From Sepiola atlantica (lineage: Eukaryota > Mollusca > Cephalopoda > Sepiida > Sepiolidae): a DNA stretch of 64,000 bases. Positions 44,845 through 55,075 of this stretch are shown one piece after another. How positions within the stretch are numbered: the first letter of the stretch is position 1; each line of letters opens with the position of its first letter. The notes beneath the pieces were generated by a model that was given only the letters and a program-made list of their open reading frames with translations, was not told the origin of the DNA and did not search any database. The DNA lies in the NCBI GenBank assembly GCA_963556195.1, contig OY744551.1, forward strand, positions 10,115,100 through 10,179,099, given 5' to 3'. A program made the position numbers and the translations under genes.

Positions 44845-45200
44845 TGTTAGATATTGGGCAAGTAAACCCACTAGTATATAAAATGTTTAGTTGAGAATAA
44901 CAGGAAATGAAAGATCAGCCAGGGTCAACTGGCTGAACCCGAGGTGGGGATTGCTAGACTGTGGGAATTAATAGAAACGGATATGACGTCACATGGCTCA
45001 AAGAGAGAGTGGGAGAGAGACGAGTTACTTTTTGAACATGAAAAATTGAGATGGGCTGACAAAATATGATTAAGCAGTGGTTATCACTCTCTCACTCTAT
45101 GATTTGGAACGAAGATCAAATTGAATAAACCTCTTCTGTCTTCCATCAGTCTTGGGTTGACTTGGTTCTTTTGGAAAGTGTGAATAAGGAGTTTTTATTT
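44845..45200 (+). repeat. LTR-like direct repeat, copy 1
   Basis: It begins TGTTAGATATTGGGCAAGTA, has CTAGTATATAA (TATA-like), GATATGACGTCACATGGCTC (a perfect CRE, TGACGTCA) and TTGAATAAACC (polyadenylation-like), and ends GAATAAGGAGTTTTTATTT. The second copy is at 45306-45924. The organisation TATA, then AATAAA, then the end resembles an LTR. Confidence 0.6.
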
Positions 45201-45305
45201 TACGCAGCAAGCTCCCAGTCTAGAAGAATCATGCAAGAAACGGACATTTCCATACCTACAACCATAACAACATACACATCAAGTGCCCGTCACAATATAC
45301 ATTTA

Positions 45306-45924
45306 TGTTAGATATTGGTCGAGTAACCCCACTAGTATATAAATTGGTTAGTTGAAAATAAGAGGAAATGAAAGGTCAGCCATTGCTGAACTGGAGGTGA
45401 GGGTAACTAGACTGTGAAAATTAATAGAAACGGATATGACGTCACATGGCTCATAGAGAGAGTGGGAGAGAGAAGAGGTCAGTTTGTTGTGAGCACACAA
45501 TGTGTGAGGACAAAAATTGAGACGGGCTGACAAAATATGATTCATTCATTTCGTATGTATCAGATAATTCTCTTGTTGGCATTGGTTTCCCCAATATCTT
45601 TCTAGTTAGAATTCTTTCTAGAAAGACATCGGGTATTTACAGGAGGGACCACATGAAGGTTGCCAACATCCTAAGTGAAAGTGTTTCTGTGGGACGAACT
45701 GGATTTGAACTTGACACACCTATGTTGTCAGTCCGTGTCGTTAACCACTTAGCCACCGTCACCTCCCAAAATATAATTAAACAGTGATAATCAATCTCTC
45801 ACTCCACCCATCCGACTTGTCAATAATTTGGAACAAAGATCAAATTGAATAAACCTCTTTTGTCTTACATCAGTCTTAGATCGACTTGGTTCTTTTTGGA
45901 AGTGTGAATAAGGAGTTTTTATTT
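45306..45924 (+). repeat. LTR-like direct repeat, copy 2, carrying a SINE
   Basis: It matches 44845-45200 throughout, apart from the SINE at 45543-45767 and a 12-base extension after CACTCCACCC. Only 105 bases separate the two copies. That could be a very short internal region, as in terminal-repeat miniatures, or a tandem duplication. Confidence 0.6.
45543..45767 (-). mobile_element. tRNA-headed SINE
   Basis: On the minus strand, GTGGCTAAGTGGTTAACGAC (A-box) and AAGTTCAAATCCAG (B-box) are followed by a body with AACCTTCATGTGGTCCCTCC and GAAAGACATCG-like segments. The tail is (GAAT)n. It is flanked by AAAATATGATT and AAAATATAATT, with the empty site visible at 45061-45075. Confidence 0.85.
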
Positions 45925-46310
45925 AAAAAGATCACACAGGGACGCGTACAAGAACAAGCAGCTACCGAGGTATGAATACAATTTGTGAACTTTCATGTGT
46001 TTTTTATAATAATGACGGCAACTTGGGTTTCTTCATGTATGGCACAAACGCAGCACTATTTCCTGTGAATCCTACCAAACATTTTGAAGCCAAGCCAAGA
46101 GACAATCGATGTCCACAAGCTCAACAAATCTTGCTTTAATATAGTTCCATGTGTAGCAGTTACATGAGTGAACTATTTTCTGTTGGTCTGCGTGGCCATC
46201 GCCTTTTTAACTACATGAGATTCATACGCAATGAATCATGTTTTGGAGCAAACACAGACTGACATGAATCTTCAGTTCCCGCCTGATTCTCAAACAGACA
46301 AGATGTAATT
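45925..46310 (+). other. Unidentified open frame in unique sequence
   Basis: A 55-codon ATG frame from about 45974 to 46139 reads MNTICELSCVFYNNDGNLGF then FMYGTNAALFPVNPTKHFEA. After the stop, another frame continues with YMSELFSVGLRGHRLFNYMR. The text is not low-complexity and not one of the window's LINE families, but I do not recognise it. It may be a decayed gene or part of a retroelement beside the LTR-like repeats. The function is unknown. Confidence 0.3.
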
Positions 46311-46399
46311 CTGCATTCTCGACCGCGCCAACATTATTTTGTATTATCTACATTCACTCAACCCAATTTATTATCTTTGTTTTATTCTTGTGTTTCCAG

Positions 46400-46516
46400 T
46401 ACATAAATCTACATTACTCTTTAGTTGTGAAGCCATCGTTTATTTTGTGAGGAATCGCGATCCCGTATTGTTTATTCTATTTCAGTCAGATTCGGCCAGA
46501 CGAATTACTCTTCCAA
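46400..46516 (+). other. Candidate exon, unidentified
   Basis: A good acceptor (TTATTCTTGTGTTTCCAG|) and a consensus donor (CCAA|GTAAGT) bound 117 nt that stay open in one frame: HKSTLLFSCEAIVYFVRNRD, PVLFILFQSDSARRITLP. A second acceptor at 46485 (TATTTCAG|) would leave a 31-nt exon. No family is recognised and no partner exon is certain. Confidence 0.25.
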
Positions 46517-46614
46517 GTAAGTTCGTCAATTTGATTTTCTTCTCGATTTAAACTCCCAGCTAAAATTGGCTCTCTCATGCATTACTTCCGGTTTAGCTTG
46601 GAAATTTAATAATA

Positions 46615-46735
46615 AACAAGTAAGGCATGAGTTGTCTCCCCCTGCGATTACTATTACTTGAATAAATGTAAAAAAAAAACCATTAATCACAACTTTTATT
46701 GGATTGGTGAGGGGGGGACTAATAAGTAGACAGTA
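46615..46735 (+). repeat. Dispersed repeat shared with 50587-50700
   Basis: AAACAAGTAAGGCATGAGTT, GATTACTATTACTTGAATAA and AACTTTTATTGGATTGG match the later copy. Confidence 0.7.
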
Positions 46736-46769
46736 TGGGATATGTCAAAGTGGAAGAGACTAGTCGTTT

Positions 46770-46930
46770 GTGTACCAGTCAAGATGTGACAATAATACTC
46801 CATGCATGGGCGAATGGTGGTTTTGTAGACATATAGGATAGATATAAGATAAAAGCCACTAAAAGCCACTCGAGGATAAAGGTTAATGAGATGGATAGAT
46901 TGACATTTGAATGATGATAAATATTATAAA
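46770..46930 (-). mobile_element. Jockey/CR1-like LINE fragment and tail motif
   Basis: GTGACAATAATACTCCATGC and ATGGGCGAATGGTGGTTTTG correspond to the reversed PCM.YCC segment. A separate GATAAAGGTTAATGAGATGG tail motif follows at 46875. Confidence 0.6.
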
Positions 46931-46964
46931 AGGATTAAAAAAACTCCACATACCACCCACTTAA

Positions 46965-47115
46965 AACAACAGTCGACCCAGAAAACAGCAATTCTTCCCC
47001 CTTTGTCAGAAACATCGCTCATGGAATGTGAGGACCAAATGACAAAATAGGGAACAAGTGGGAGTTACGATACTACAGAAAGTAAACCCAAGTTCTTCTT
47101 TCTACTCTACATCCA
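46965..47115 (+). repeat. Dispersed repeat shared with 50175-50300
   Basis: GACCCAGAAAACAGCAATTC, TTCCCCCTTTGTCAGAAACA and GTAAACCCAAGTT match the later copy. Confidence 0.7.
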
Positions 47116-47117
47116 AT

Positions 47118-48988
47118 CATTTCATAAATAGAGATTAAAACATTACCTTAATAATTAGTTCATAAATAGAGATTAAAACATTACCATAATAATTAGTTCA
47201 TAAATAGAGATTAAAACATTACCATAATAATTAGTTCATAAATAGCGATTAAAACATTACCATAATAATTAGTTCATAAATAGAGATTAAAACATTACCA
47301 TAATAATTAGTTCATAAATAGAGATTAAAACATTACCATAATAATTAGTTCATACATAGAGATTAAAACATTACCATAATAATTAGTTCATAAATAGAGA
47401 TTAAAACATTACCATAATAATTAGTTCATAAATAGAGATTAAAACATCACCATAATAATTAGTTAATAAATAGAGATTAAAACATTACCATAATAATTAG
47501 TTCATAAATAGAGATTAAAACATTACCATAATAATTAGTTCATAAATAGAGATTAAAACATTACCATAATAATTAGTTAATAAATAGAGATTAAAACATT
47601 ACCTTAATAATTAGTTCATAAATAGAGATTAAAACATTACCTTGATAATTAGTTCATAAATAGAGATTAAAACATTACCTTAATAATTAGTTCATAAATA
47701 GAGATTAAAACATTACCTTAATAATCATTTCATAAATAGAGATTAAAACATTACCTTGATAATTAGTTCATAAATAGAGATTAAAACATTACCTTAATAA
47801 TTAGTTCATAAATAGAGATTAAAACATTACCATAATAATTAGTTCATAAATAGAGATTAAAACATTACCATAATAATTAGTTCATAAATAGAGATTAAAA
47901 CATTACCATAATAATTAGTTCATAAATAGAGATTAAAACATTACCATAATAATTAGTTCATAAATAGAGATTAAAACATTACCATAATAATTAGTTCATA
48001 AATAGAGATTAAAACATTACCATAATAATTAGTTCATAAATAGAGATTAAAACATTACCATAATAATTAGTTCATAAATAGAGATTAAAACATTACCATA
48101 ATAATTAGTTAATAAATAGAGATTAAAACATTACCATAATAATTAGTTCATAAATAGAGATTAAAACATTACCATAATAATTAGTTAATAAATAGAGATT
48201 AAAACATTACCATAATAATTAGTTCATAAATAGAGATTAAAACATTACCATAATAATCATTTCATAAATAGAGATTAACACATTACCATAATAATCATTT
48301 CATAAATAGAGATTAAAACATTACCATAATAATCATTTCATAAATAGAGATTAAAACATTACCATAATAATTAGTTCATAAATAGAGATTAAAACATTAC
48401 CTTATTAATTAGTTCATAAATAGAGATTAAAACATTACCATAATAATTAGTTCATAAATAGAGATTAAAACATTACCATAATAATTAGTTCATAAATAGA
48501 GATTAAAACATTACCTTAATAATTAGTTCATAAATAGAGATTAAAACATTACCTTATTAATTAGTTCATAAATAGAGATTAAAACATTACCATAATAATC
48601 ATTTCATAAATAGAGATTAAAACATTACCATAATAATTAGTTCATAAATAGAGATTAAAACATTACCATAATAATTAGTTCATAAATAGAGATTAAAACA
48701 TTACCTTATTAATTAGTTCATAAATAGAGATTAAAACATTACCTTATTAATTAGTTCATAAATAGAGATTAAAACATTACCATAATAATCATTTCATAAA
48801 TAGAGATTAAAACATTACCATAATAATTAGTTCATAAATAGAGATTAAAACATTACCATAATAATTAGTTCATAAATAGAGATTAAAACATTACCTTATT
48901 AATTAGTTCATAAATAGAGATTAAAACATTACCATAATAATCATTTCATAAATAGAGATTAAAACATTACCATAATAATTAGTTCATA
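47118..48988. repeat. 38-bp satellite array, about 49 units, with higher-order pattern
   Basis: The unit is TTCATAAATAGAGATTAAAA plus CATTACCATAATAATTAG. Variant ends (CTTAATAATTAG, CTTATTAATTAG, CATAATAATCAT) recur in order. From about 48500 on, five-unit blocks of 190 bp repeat. Non-coding. Confidence 0.95.
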
Positions 48989-49019
48989 AAACTAATTAAT
49001 AAGTTAATGTTTTTTTAAT

Positions 49020-49740
49020 GTTTAAATTATTTTTTACTTCAATTCACCCTTAAAAAGGGGTTCACATTGCCATTGAGACATAAGGGACTTCTGTGAATTA
49101 GAAGCCATACCTCCAGGGCATCCTAAGTGGGGAGTAGTGCAGCAAGATGTTTGTTCACATTACATTTAAATTTTTGCATGTTGGTACAGTCAGGAAAACG
49201 GGGAGCAGGGAGAAAATTCCAAATACTAGCAGTACCCGGAGTAGAAAGCCTTCTGGCATCTGAAGATCTCTACATTCAAGGGGTGGAATTTTACTGATTG
49301 TTGGGTTGGTTGGAGGTATTTACGTCGAGGGGGTATCAGTGCAGCTAGTTCGTCCGAGCACATTCCACTAAAGTACTTGTAAAACAAGCACAGGGATGTA
49401 ACATTGCGGTGATGGGACAGGGGCTTGAGCTTGGTGGACAGTGCAGGACCTATTAGATTAGAGGCTCTTGTTTGTATCCTGTCTAAGTGGGAGAGGTTAG
49501 TGGTTGGTGCACCAGCCGAGATGTGACAACAATACTTCATGCATGGGAAAATAGTTGTTTTGTACAGATATAAGATACTAACAGGTGTAAGAAGTTTTCT
49601 AGCCCGGTAAAGGGAGGCTACCTTCTTTGCAGCAGACTTGGCAATGTCTTCTATGTACTTGTTCCAATTCATGTTGCCTGTGGATGTTAGACAGAGGAGT
49701 TTGAATGATGGACTCTCAGGTAGAGTGATATTAACCATGG
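49020..49740 (-). mobile_element. Jockey/CR1-like LINE, best preserved C-terminal copy
   Basis: One open frame of 170 codons (49738-49226) reads SFKLLCLTSTGNMNWNKYIE, KKVASLYRARKLLTPVSILY, LYKTTIFPCMKYCCHISAGA, SLCLFYKYFSGMCSDELAAL and FHPLNVEIFRCQKAFYSGYC. It is then broken before the LWNS block. The 3' untranslated end lies at 49030-49100. Among the copies here it has the longest uninterrupted frame but is still strongly 5' truncated. Confidence 0.85.
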
Positions 49741-50170
49741 CAATCGATGTTTGAAAAGTTTAATGTTGATTTGGTTCAATTAATAATTTGGTTGTTTTAC
49801 GGCATATCAACCCTTCTCGGGTTAGTTAACGCCGAATTCGGTCATTTTGGTCAAAGTTTTAATGCATTAACTGCTTTATTTCTTCAAATATTTATTCATG
49901 CTGTTTCGGTTGGTTGTGTCGTAGACGAAAATTGTTTGCAGAACATGATTGAGTTTTGCAAAAGGAAAAGGAAAAGGAAAAAAAACAATAACATCAATGT
50001 TTGGTGCATTTTAGGTCAAAAAGTCGGTATCTTCAAATTAATAAATTTTTTTTTTATGGAAATCGCTCCAGACAAGGCACAAAGCCACTTGAATTAAGGA
50101 GCTAAAATAAATAATAAAATACTATTTCAAGGTCAAAAACTAGCCAAAAATAAGCGTTAGATAGATAGAT
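49741..50170. other. Intergenic sequence with repeat D start
   Basis: GGTTGTTTTACGGCATATCA at 49789 is the start motif of repeat D, followed by a diverged remainder. The overlapping open frame (49747-50097) is not convincing. Confidence 0.4.
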
Positions 50171-50300
50171 TCCGACCCAGAAAACAGAAATTCTTCCCCC
50201 TTTGTCAGAAACATCTCTCATCGAATGTGGGGACTAAAGGACAAAATATAGGAAGCGAGAGTTACGTGAGTAAACCCAAGTTAGTCACTTTCTGCTCTCC
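50171..50300 (+). repeat. Dispersed repeat, second copy
   Basis: Matches 46965-47115. Confidence 0.7.
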
Positions 50301-50399
50301 TTTAATTTAATTTAATGTAATAAGTAAATTTAAATTTCAAAATCTTATTTATAAACTAAAAAAAATGTTTTGGTTAAGAAAAAAAAAAAGAAACAAAAC

Positions 50400-50700
50400 A
50401 AATTGAAAGTAAATATTCCCGGGCAATGCCAGGTAGGGACAGCACATATTTAATACAAAGAAAAATAAAACTAAGTTTGTCTCCCACTGCAGCAAAGTTA
50501 GACACAAGATCAATTTATAATAGGGGAAACTAGCTCCTCCCTCAAAGGCACACTCTTGATATGTGCAAAATTGACCATAGTGCAAAAACAAGTAAGGCAT
50601 GAGTTGTCTTCCCCTGCGATCACTATTACTTGAATAAATGTAAACAAGCATTGATCATAACTTTTATTGGATTGGGGGAGGGGGGACTAATGAATGGACT
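50400..50700 (+). repeat. Dispersed repeats shared with 27459 and 46615
   Basis: 50455-50590 matches 27459-27600 and 50587-50700 matches 46615-46735. CCCGGGCAATGCCAGGTAGG just before (50418) resembles a Helitron hairpin without a CTRR end. Confidence 0.6.
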
Positions 50701-50814
50701 TTTTCAGTCCTCCCAGTATTCCTGAGATCACCAGTACTTGTTTCATGTAAATAACCGTTAATTCTAAATTTTTATAGATTTTGAGCAAAAACTAATAACT
50801 AACACTTCAGATAC

Positions 50815-50935
50815 AGGGTGCCTCCCCCATCACCCCCAAAACGGTGCTCTCCCCTCAAATAAATGGTGCTCCCCCACCAAAAAAGGGTGCCCTCCTCTCA
50901 AATAAATGGTGCCCCTACTAAAAAAAAAATGCCAA
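50815..50935. repeat. Short GGTGC-CCCCC tandem repeat
   Basis: About four units of roughly 30 bp with GGTGCTCCCCC and CTCAAATAAAT. Confidence 0.7.
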
Positions 50936-51249
50936 ACAACCATAGAATCGTTAATAAAATTCATAATCCAACAATATTTAATACACATAAACTTCAGTCT
51001 TGAATGCCTGACTTGTCCACCGAGTTTCAGTCATGAATGTCCAACAGTCTTTGGTTTATTGCCACTGAATGATAAGCACACCTGGATACGGCTTTTAAAA
51101 TTGTCAATAACTTTAACACATTCTACTCCTGGTCTCTTCTGGTGCAGCAAATTGAGCCGACTTTCTTCAAAGGAGGAAGTTTCTAGGGAATATTAAATTC
51201 ATAAGCAGCCCACAGTCGCATGTATATCCCAGTCAGTGGAGGTGATTTT

Positions 51250-51895
51250 AACGAGGTTAGTTTTTGCAGTTTTTGCAATTTTTGCAGTTTTAGCAGTTTT
51301 TGCAATTTTTGCAGTTTTTGCATTTTTTGCAGTTTTAGCAGTTTTTGCGATTTTTGCAGTTTTTGCAATTTTTTGCATTTTTTTCAGTTTTTTCAGTTTT
51401 TGCAATTTTTGCAATTTTTTCAGTTTTTGCAATTTTTGCAATTTTTGCAATTTTTTTCAATTTTTTCAATTTTTTCAGTTTTTGCAATTTTTTCAATTTT
51501 TGTAATTTTTTCAGGTTTTGCAATTTTTGCAATTTTTTCAGTTTTTTCAGTTTTTTCAGTTTTTGCAATTTTTTCAGTTTTTGCAATTCTTTCAATTGTT
51601 GCAATTTTTTCAATTTTTACAGTTTATTCAATTTTTTCAGTTTTTGCAGTTTTTGCAATTTTTTCAATTTTTTCAATTTTAGCAATTTTTTCAGTTTTTC
51701 CAATTTTTCAATTTTTACAATTTTTGCAGTTTTTGCAGTTTTTGCAATTTTTTCAGTTTTTGCAATTTTTGCAATTTTTTCAGTTTTGTCAATTTTTTCA
51801 ATTTTTTCAGTTTTTGCAATTTTTGCAATTTTTGCAATTTTTTCAGTTTTTGCAGTTTTTTCAGTTTTTGCCATTTTTGCAGTTTTTGCAGGGAG
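51250..51895. repeat. 9-bp tandem array, about 70 units
   Basis: The unit is TTTTTGCAA with TTTTTGCAG, TTTTTTCAG and TTTTTTCAA variants. A nine-base period keeps several frames open on both strands, up to 241 codons (FCNFCSF and LQKLQK). No evidence of expression or of a gene. Confidence 0.95.
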
Positions 51896-51899
51896 GTGT

Positions 51900-52166
51900 C
51901 ACTGTTCTCCCACATACAGTGCTGGAAGGGGTCTTTTTTAAATAAGAGTACAAGCAAAAATCTATCCACAATTAAACTAACTCTAAGTATAACTTATCTC
52001 ACAAATCTTTAATATAAATCTATTGTAATTTAAAAACTAATAGTTTTCAGTTAAGTTACCTCCCTTGAAAATTAATGAACATAATATTTTAAGAAAGACT
52101 TTGGTAATTTATCCTTTTTTTATTAAATCACTTTAATTAAGTACTCTTAATATCGATAAAGCTATT

Positions 52167-52202
<36 letters not shown>

Positions 52203-52430
52203 AATAGAACAATAAAATTACAGATGAATAACACCAAACATTAATTGATTATAAACCGTTTAAAAATGAATTATAAAAATTAGGCATACAAATGTGTTCG
52301 GGCCTTTGACCTCTACTATATATACAGTATTTCAGAAGTTCATTAATGCTGTATTATTGATTTAAATAACAGTGAGGCATTTTGATGATAATATAGGTGT
52401 ATATATTATACACAGCAGAATCACGCTGAC
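51900..52430. other. AT-rich intergenic sequence with (TA)n
   Basis: (TA)n lies at about 52171-52198. Nothing else is recognised. Confidence 0.4.
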
Positions 52431-52672
52431 ACACCGGTTCCCATTAGATCACCGAAGTTAAGCAACGTTGAGCCTGGTCAGTACTAAATGGGTGACCATT
52501 TGGGAACACCAAACGCTGTATGTGGCCTGGAGAGGATATGGGCACTACCAAGTTCTATCATGCCCACCGAAAAGTTAGGACAGATAGAGTATCTGCCTGA
52601 TTCGCCGAGGACAGCCTTGGACGTTATATAAAAACAAACAAATAAACAAACAAACAAACAAACAACAGGTAT
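52431..52672 (+). mobile_element. 5S-rRNA-headed SINE
   Basis: GAAGTTAAGCAACGTTGAGC, CTGGTCAGTACT, GGTGACC and TGGGAACACC..GCTGTA follow the order of 5S rRNA, including the internal pol III promoter (box A and box C regions). About 115 bases of 5S-like head are joined to a non-5S body (GGCACTACCAAGTTCTATCA) and a (AAACA)n tail, as in SINE3-type elements. The head is too diverged to be a working 5S gene. Confidence 0.75.
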
Positions 52673-52689
52673 TTAATTGCTTTCCACCG

Positions 52690-53000
52690 CAGCAATATGC
52701 AACACAAGGTCGAAAGGTGGGGGAAGAATCAAGCCAGCTCCCCTAAAGAAGAAGCACTCTCGCCTAGCAAAAATAGCCTGGACAGCCCTGTCGGCATTCC
52801 CCGGGCGCCTCAGGCTGTAAGTAATGAACTTACTCCACCCCAAAGAGGGGAGGCAAGGCTTGGGTGTGTGTGTGTGTGTGGGGGGGGGTTGGTGAACCTC
52901 CTAGAACAACCCAGGATAGTATACTTCAGTCCGACAGATAAAAGGCCACCGAAATGGCCCAGTTCCTGCCGGACTGATTGTCGAGAACGAATCCTTGACT
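52690..53000 (-). mobile_element. Family A short element without U2 head
   Basis: The body is in reverse orientation: GCAATATGCAACACAAGGTC, CCTGTCGGCATTCCCCGGGC and CGCCTCAGGCTGTAAGTAAT, then GAGGGGAGGCAAGGCTTGGG. It matches the bodies at 54760-55070 and 57876-58200. The U2 head is missing or replaced. Confidence 0.55.
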
Positions 53001-53827
53001 GGTGTTACCTTACCCCATCCCGAAGTCCTCAATCAACCGAAGTTAATGAGAGACTGAACAGGCTGGGGGTTGTACTACTACTGCTACTACTACAACGGTG
53101 TGATAAATGAAAAATACACTTCCACATTTATTAGCTGAAAAAGTGTAAAAATATATATTTGGAAATATTTGGTTCTTTCCAAATATGATCTAAGGTTAAG
53201 ATCGGATTCTAACTCTGCCTAATGAGATCTCAGTTTATAATAGCTGTTGATCGATAACATCGACATGCCAGTGTCGCAGATTTTGTACATGTCTGTGTAA
53301 ATAAAAATAATCATATATAAAAGCTCTATTTGATATTGAGCACTTTTTATAAACCCGGTTGAAATTCATCACGATCATGTCATATTGAAAATAGTCCGAG
53401 GGTTGTTTTGCTAGATGTTATTTGGAGATAACAAAACAGATAAAAATATAGGAGGTTATAGTCCGGTGAGTGTGAAGCCCATTTAGGAACATGCATCCTA
53501 CTGATGAGACGATCACCAAATTACCCTCCATATCATTTTTTTTTCATATTGTGAATCAAAGGCAAATGAATCAGAAATGGTGCTTTTAAGTTTAACCCTA
53601 ACCCGTCCCGATTGGTTCGGTCTCTACTAAGTCTGTAAGGACAGTCCTTCCAAATTAACATTCCACATATACTGACTATCGCATAAATACGTATACAATA
53701 ACCTTTTATGAGAATTCTAACATTCATATGAAGAATTTAGGTTTCGTAATTCTTTGATATAAGTAGTTGTCCCGGTCAATATACATTTTTCCTGATGTTG
53801 CCGCTTCCTTGATTTTCACCAGATTCC
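53001..53827. other. Intergenic sequence, one dispersed repeat
   Basis: 53620-53790 (GTAAGGACAGTCCTTCCAAA, ATACTGACTATCGCATAAAT, CCCGGTCAATATACA) is shared with 55290-55475. Confidence 0.5.
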
Positions 53828-53834
53828 TTTGACC

Positions 53835-53871
53835 CCTAACCCTAACCCTAACCCTAACCCTGTTAGGGTGG
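53835..53871. repeat. Interstitial telomere-type repeat
   Basis: Four to five CCCTAA units are followed at once by GTTAGGG on the same strand. A shorter GGGTTAGGGTTTAGGG lies at 35589-35604. Confidence 0.8.
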
Positions 53872-53896
53872 TATCTCTTACACGATCACCTGCCAC

Positions 53897-54554
53897 TCGA
53901 AACACATGTTCACTCTTCACATTTTATATTCTCTCGTTGAGTGATCATCTACCTGTGGTGACAACGGGAAACTAGTCTCTCCCTCCTTGACAAGGTTCAA
54001 AAAAGAGTCGCCAACCTAATAGGTCCCTCACTGTCAACCAAGTTCCAGCCCCTGTCCCATCGCCGCAATGTAGCATCCTTGTACTTGTTTTTACAAATAC
54101 TTCAATGGCTTATGCTCCGATGAACTGGCTACTCTGGTGCCCCCTCGATGTAAATTCACTAGACCAATTCGACAATCAGTTAAATCCTATCCATTCACTG
54201 TGGAAATCCCCAAATGACGGAGAGCCTTCTACTCCAATAGCTTCTTTCCTCGTGCTAATGGCATCTGGAACTCCCTCCCTGCCCCCTGTTTCCTCGACAG
54301 TACCGACATGCAGAGGTTTAAAACTAATGTAAACAGACATGTCACTGCACAGCTCTCAACTTAGGATGACACCCTAAACCTAATCCCTAATTCTCAGTAG
54401 CCCCTTACGTCTACAGTGGCGTCCTGCCTTGTTTGGAGTGAAATATCATAAAAAAAAAATTGAAAAAAATAAGCTATTCGAAACACATGTTCACTCTTCA
54501 CATTTTGAATTCTCTCGTTGAGTGATCATCTACTTACGGTGACAACGGGAAACT
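53897..54554 (+). mobile_element. 5'-truncated LINE with 77-bp flanking duplication
   Basis: The LINE body 53974-54477 begins CTCTCCCTCCTTGACAAGGT, encodes the family tail (PVPSPQCS.., ANGIWNSLPAP) and ends with the CCTTACGTCTACAGTGGC block and an A-rich tail. It is flanked by 53897-53973 and 54478-54554, which are identical at 72 of 77 positions. Such a long target duplication is unusual but known for some non-LTR insertions. Confidence 0.85.
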
Positions 54555-54759
54555 GCTATAAGGTATTCGAGGTGACCCAGTCAATGGCGTATCGAAAAAA
54601 TTTTCACGCTTCACTCCATTCGATCAACCATCTTGACACAGGCAACGTTTGGAATGAGCATCAAATTGAATCCCGTCGTTTTATGCCGAAATAGCTTGTA
54701 GGTGGATGGTAATAATAACCCTGAGTATTGATTTACTCCTCTCCAGGAGTTAGGCACAA

Positions 54760-55070
54760 GGCCAGTTTTTATCTTACTCCCACAAGTAAGATGTGACACA
54801 AGGTCGGGTCGGGAAAGTGGGGTTTAAAAATTGTCTGAGCAGCCCCGTCGGCATTCCCCGGTAGGGGCGCCTCAGGCAGTAAGCAATAAACTTACTCCTC
54901 CCCAAAGAGGGGAGGCGAAGCCTGGGAGGGTGGACCTCCTAGAACTGCACAGGACAGACCCATAGACCGGCGTAAATCAAACCCCCGAAGGCCAAGACAA
55001 TACCAGTCTATGGGGTGCAGTATCCATCGGAACAGATACTACACTTTGATCTTAGCCAAAAGGCCAAGAA
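54760..55070 (-). mobile_element. U2-headed short element, family A
   Basis: Read from 55070, CTTGGCCTTTTGGCTAAGAT, CAAAGTGTAGTATCTGTTC is 40 of 41 identical to the 5' end of U2 snRNA as I know it. It then leaves U2 for GATGGATACTGCACCCCATA, a GC-rich body with CTCCCCTCTTTGGGGAGGAG (a hairpin) and CTTGTGTCACATCTTAC. The region after nucleotide 41 of U2, including the Sm site, is absent, so it is not a U2 gene. Confidence 0.82.
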
Positions 55071-55075
55071 ATTTT

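Noticed and set aside
51199..51969. Long FCNFCSF and LQKLQK frames as a coiled-coil or membrane protein
   Set aside because: A 9-bp tandem repeat keeps frames open on both strands; there is no gene context.
52431..52545. Functional 5S rRNA gene
   Set aside because: Many changes in helices relative to 5S and fusion to a SINE-like body with an (AAACA)n tail.
54760..55070. Functional U2 snRNA gene
   Set aside because: Only the first 40 or so bases match U2. The branch-site flank, Sm site and 3' stem-loops are missing, and the same fusion occurs at 57876.
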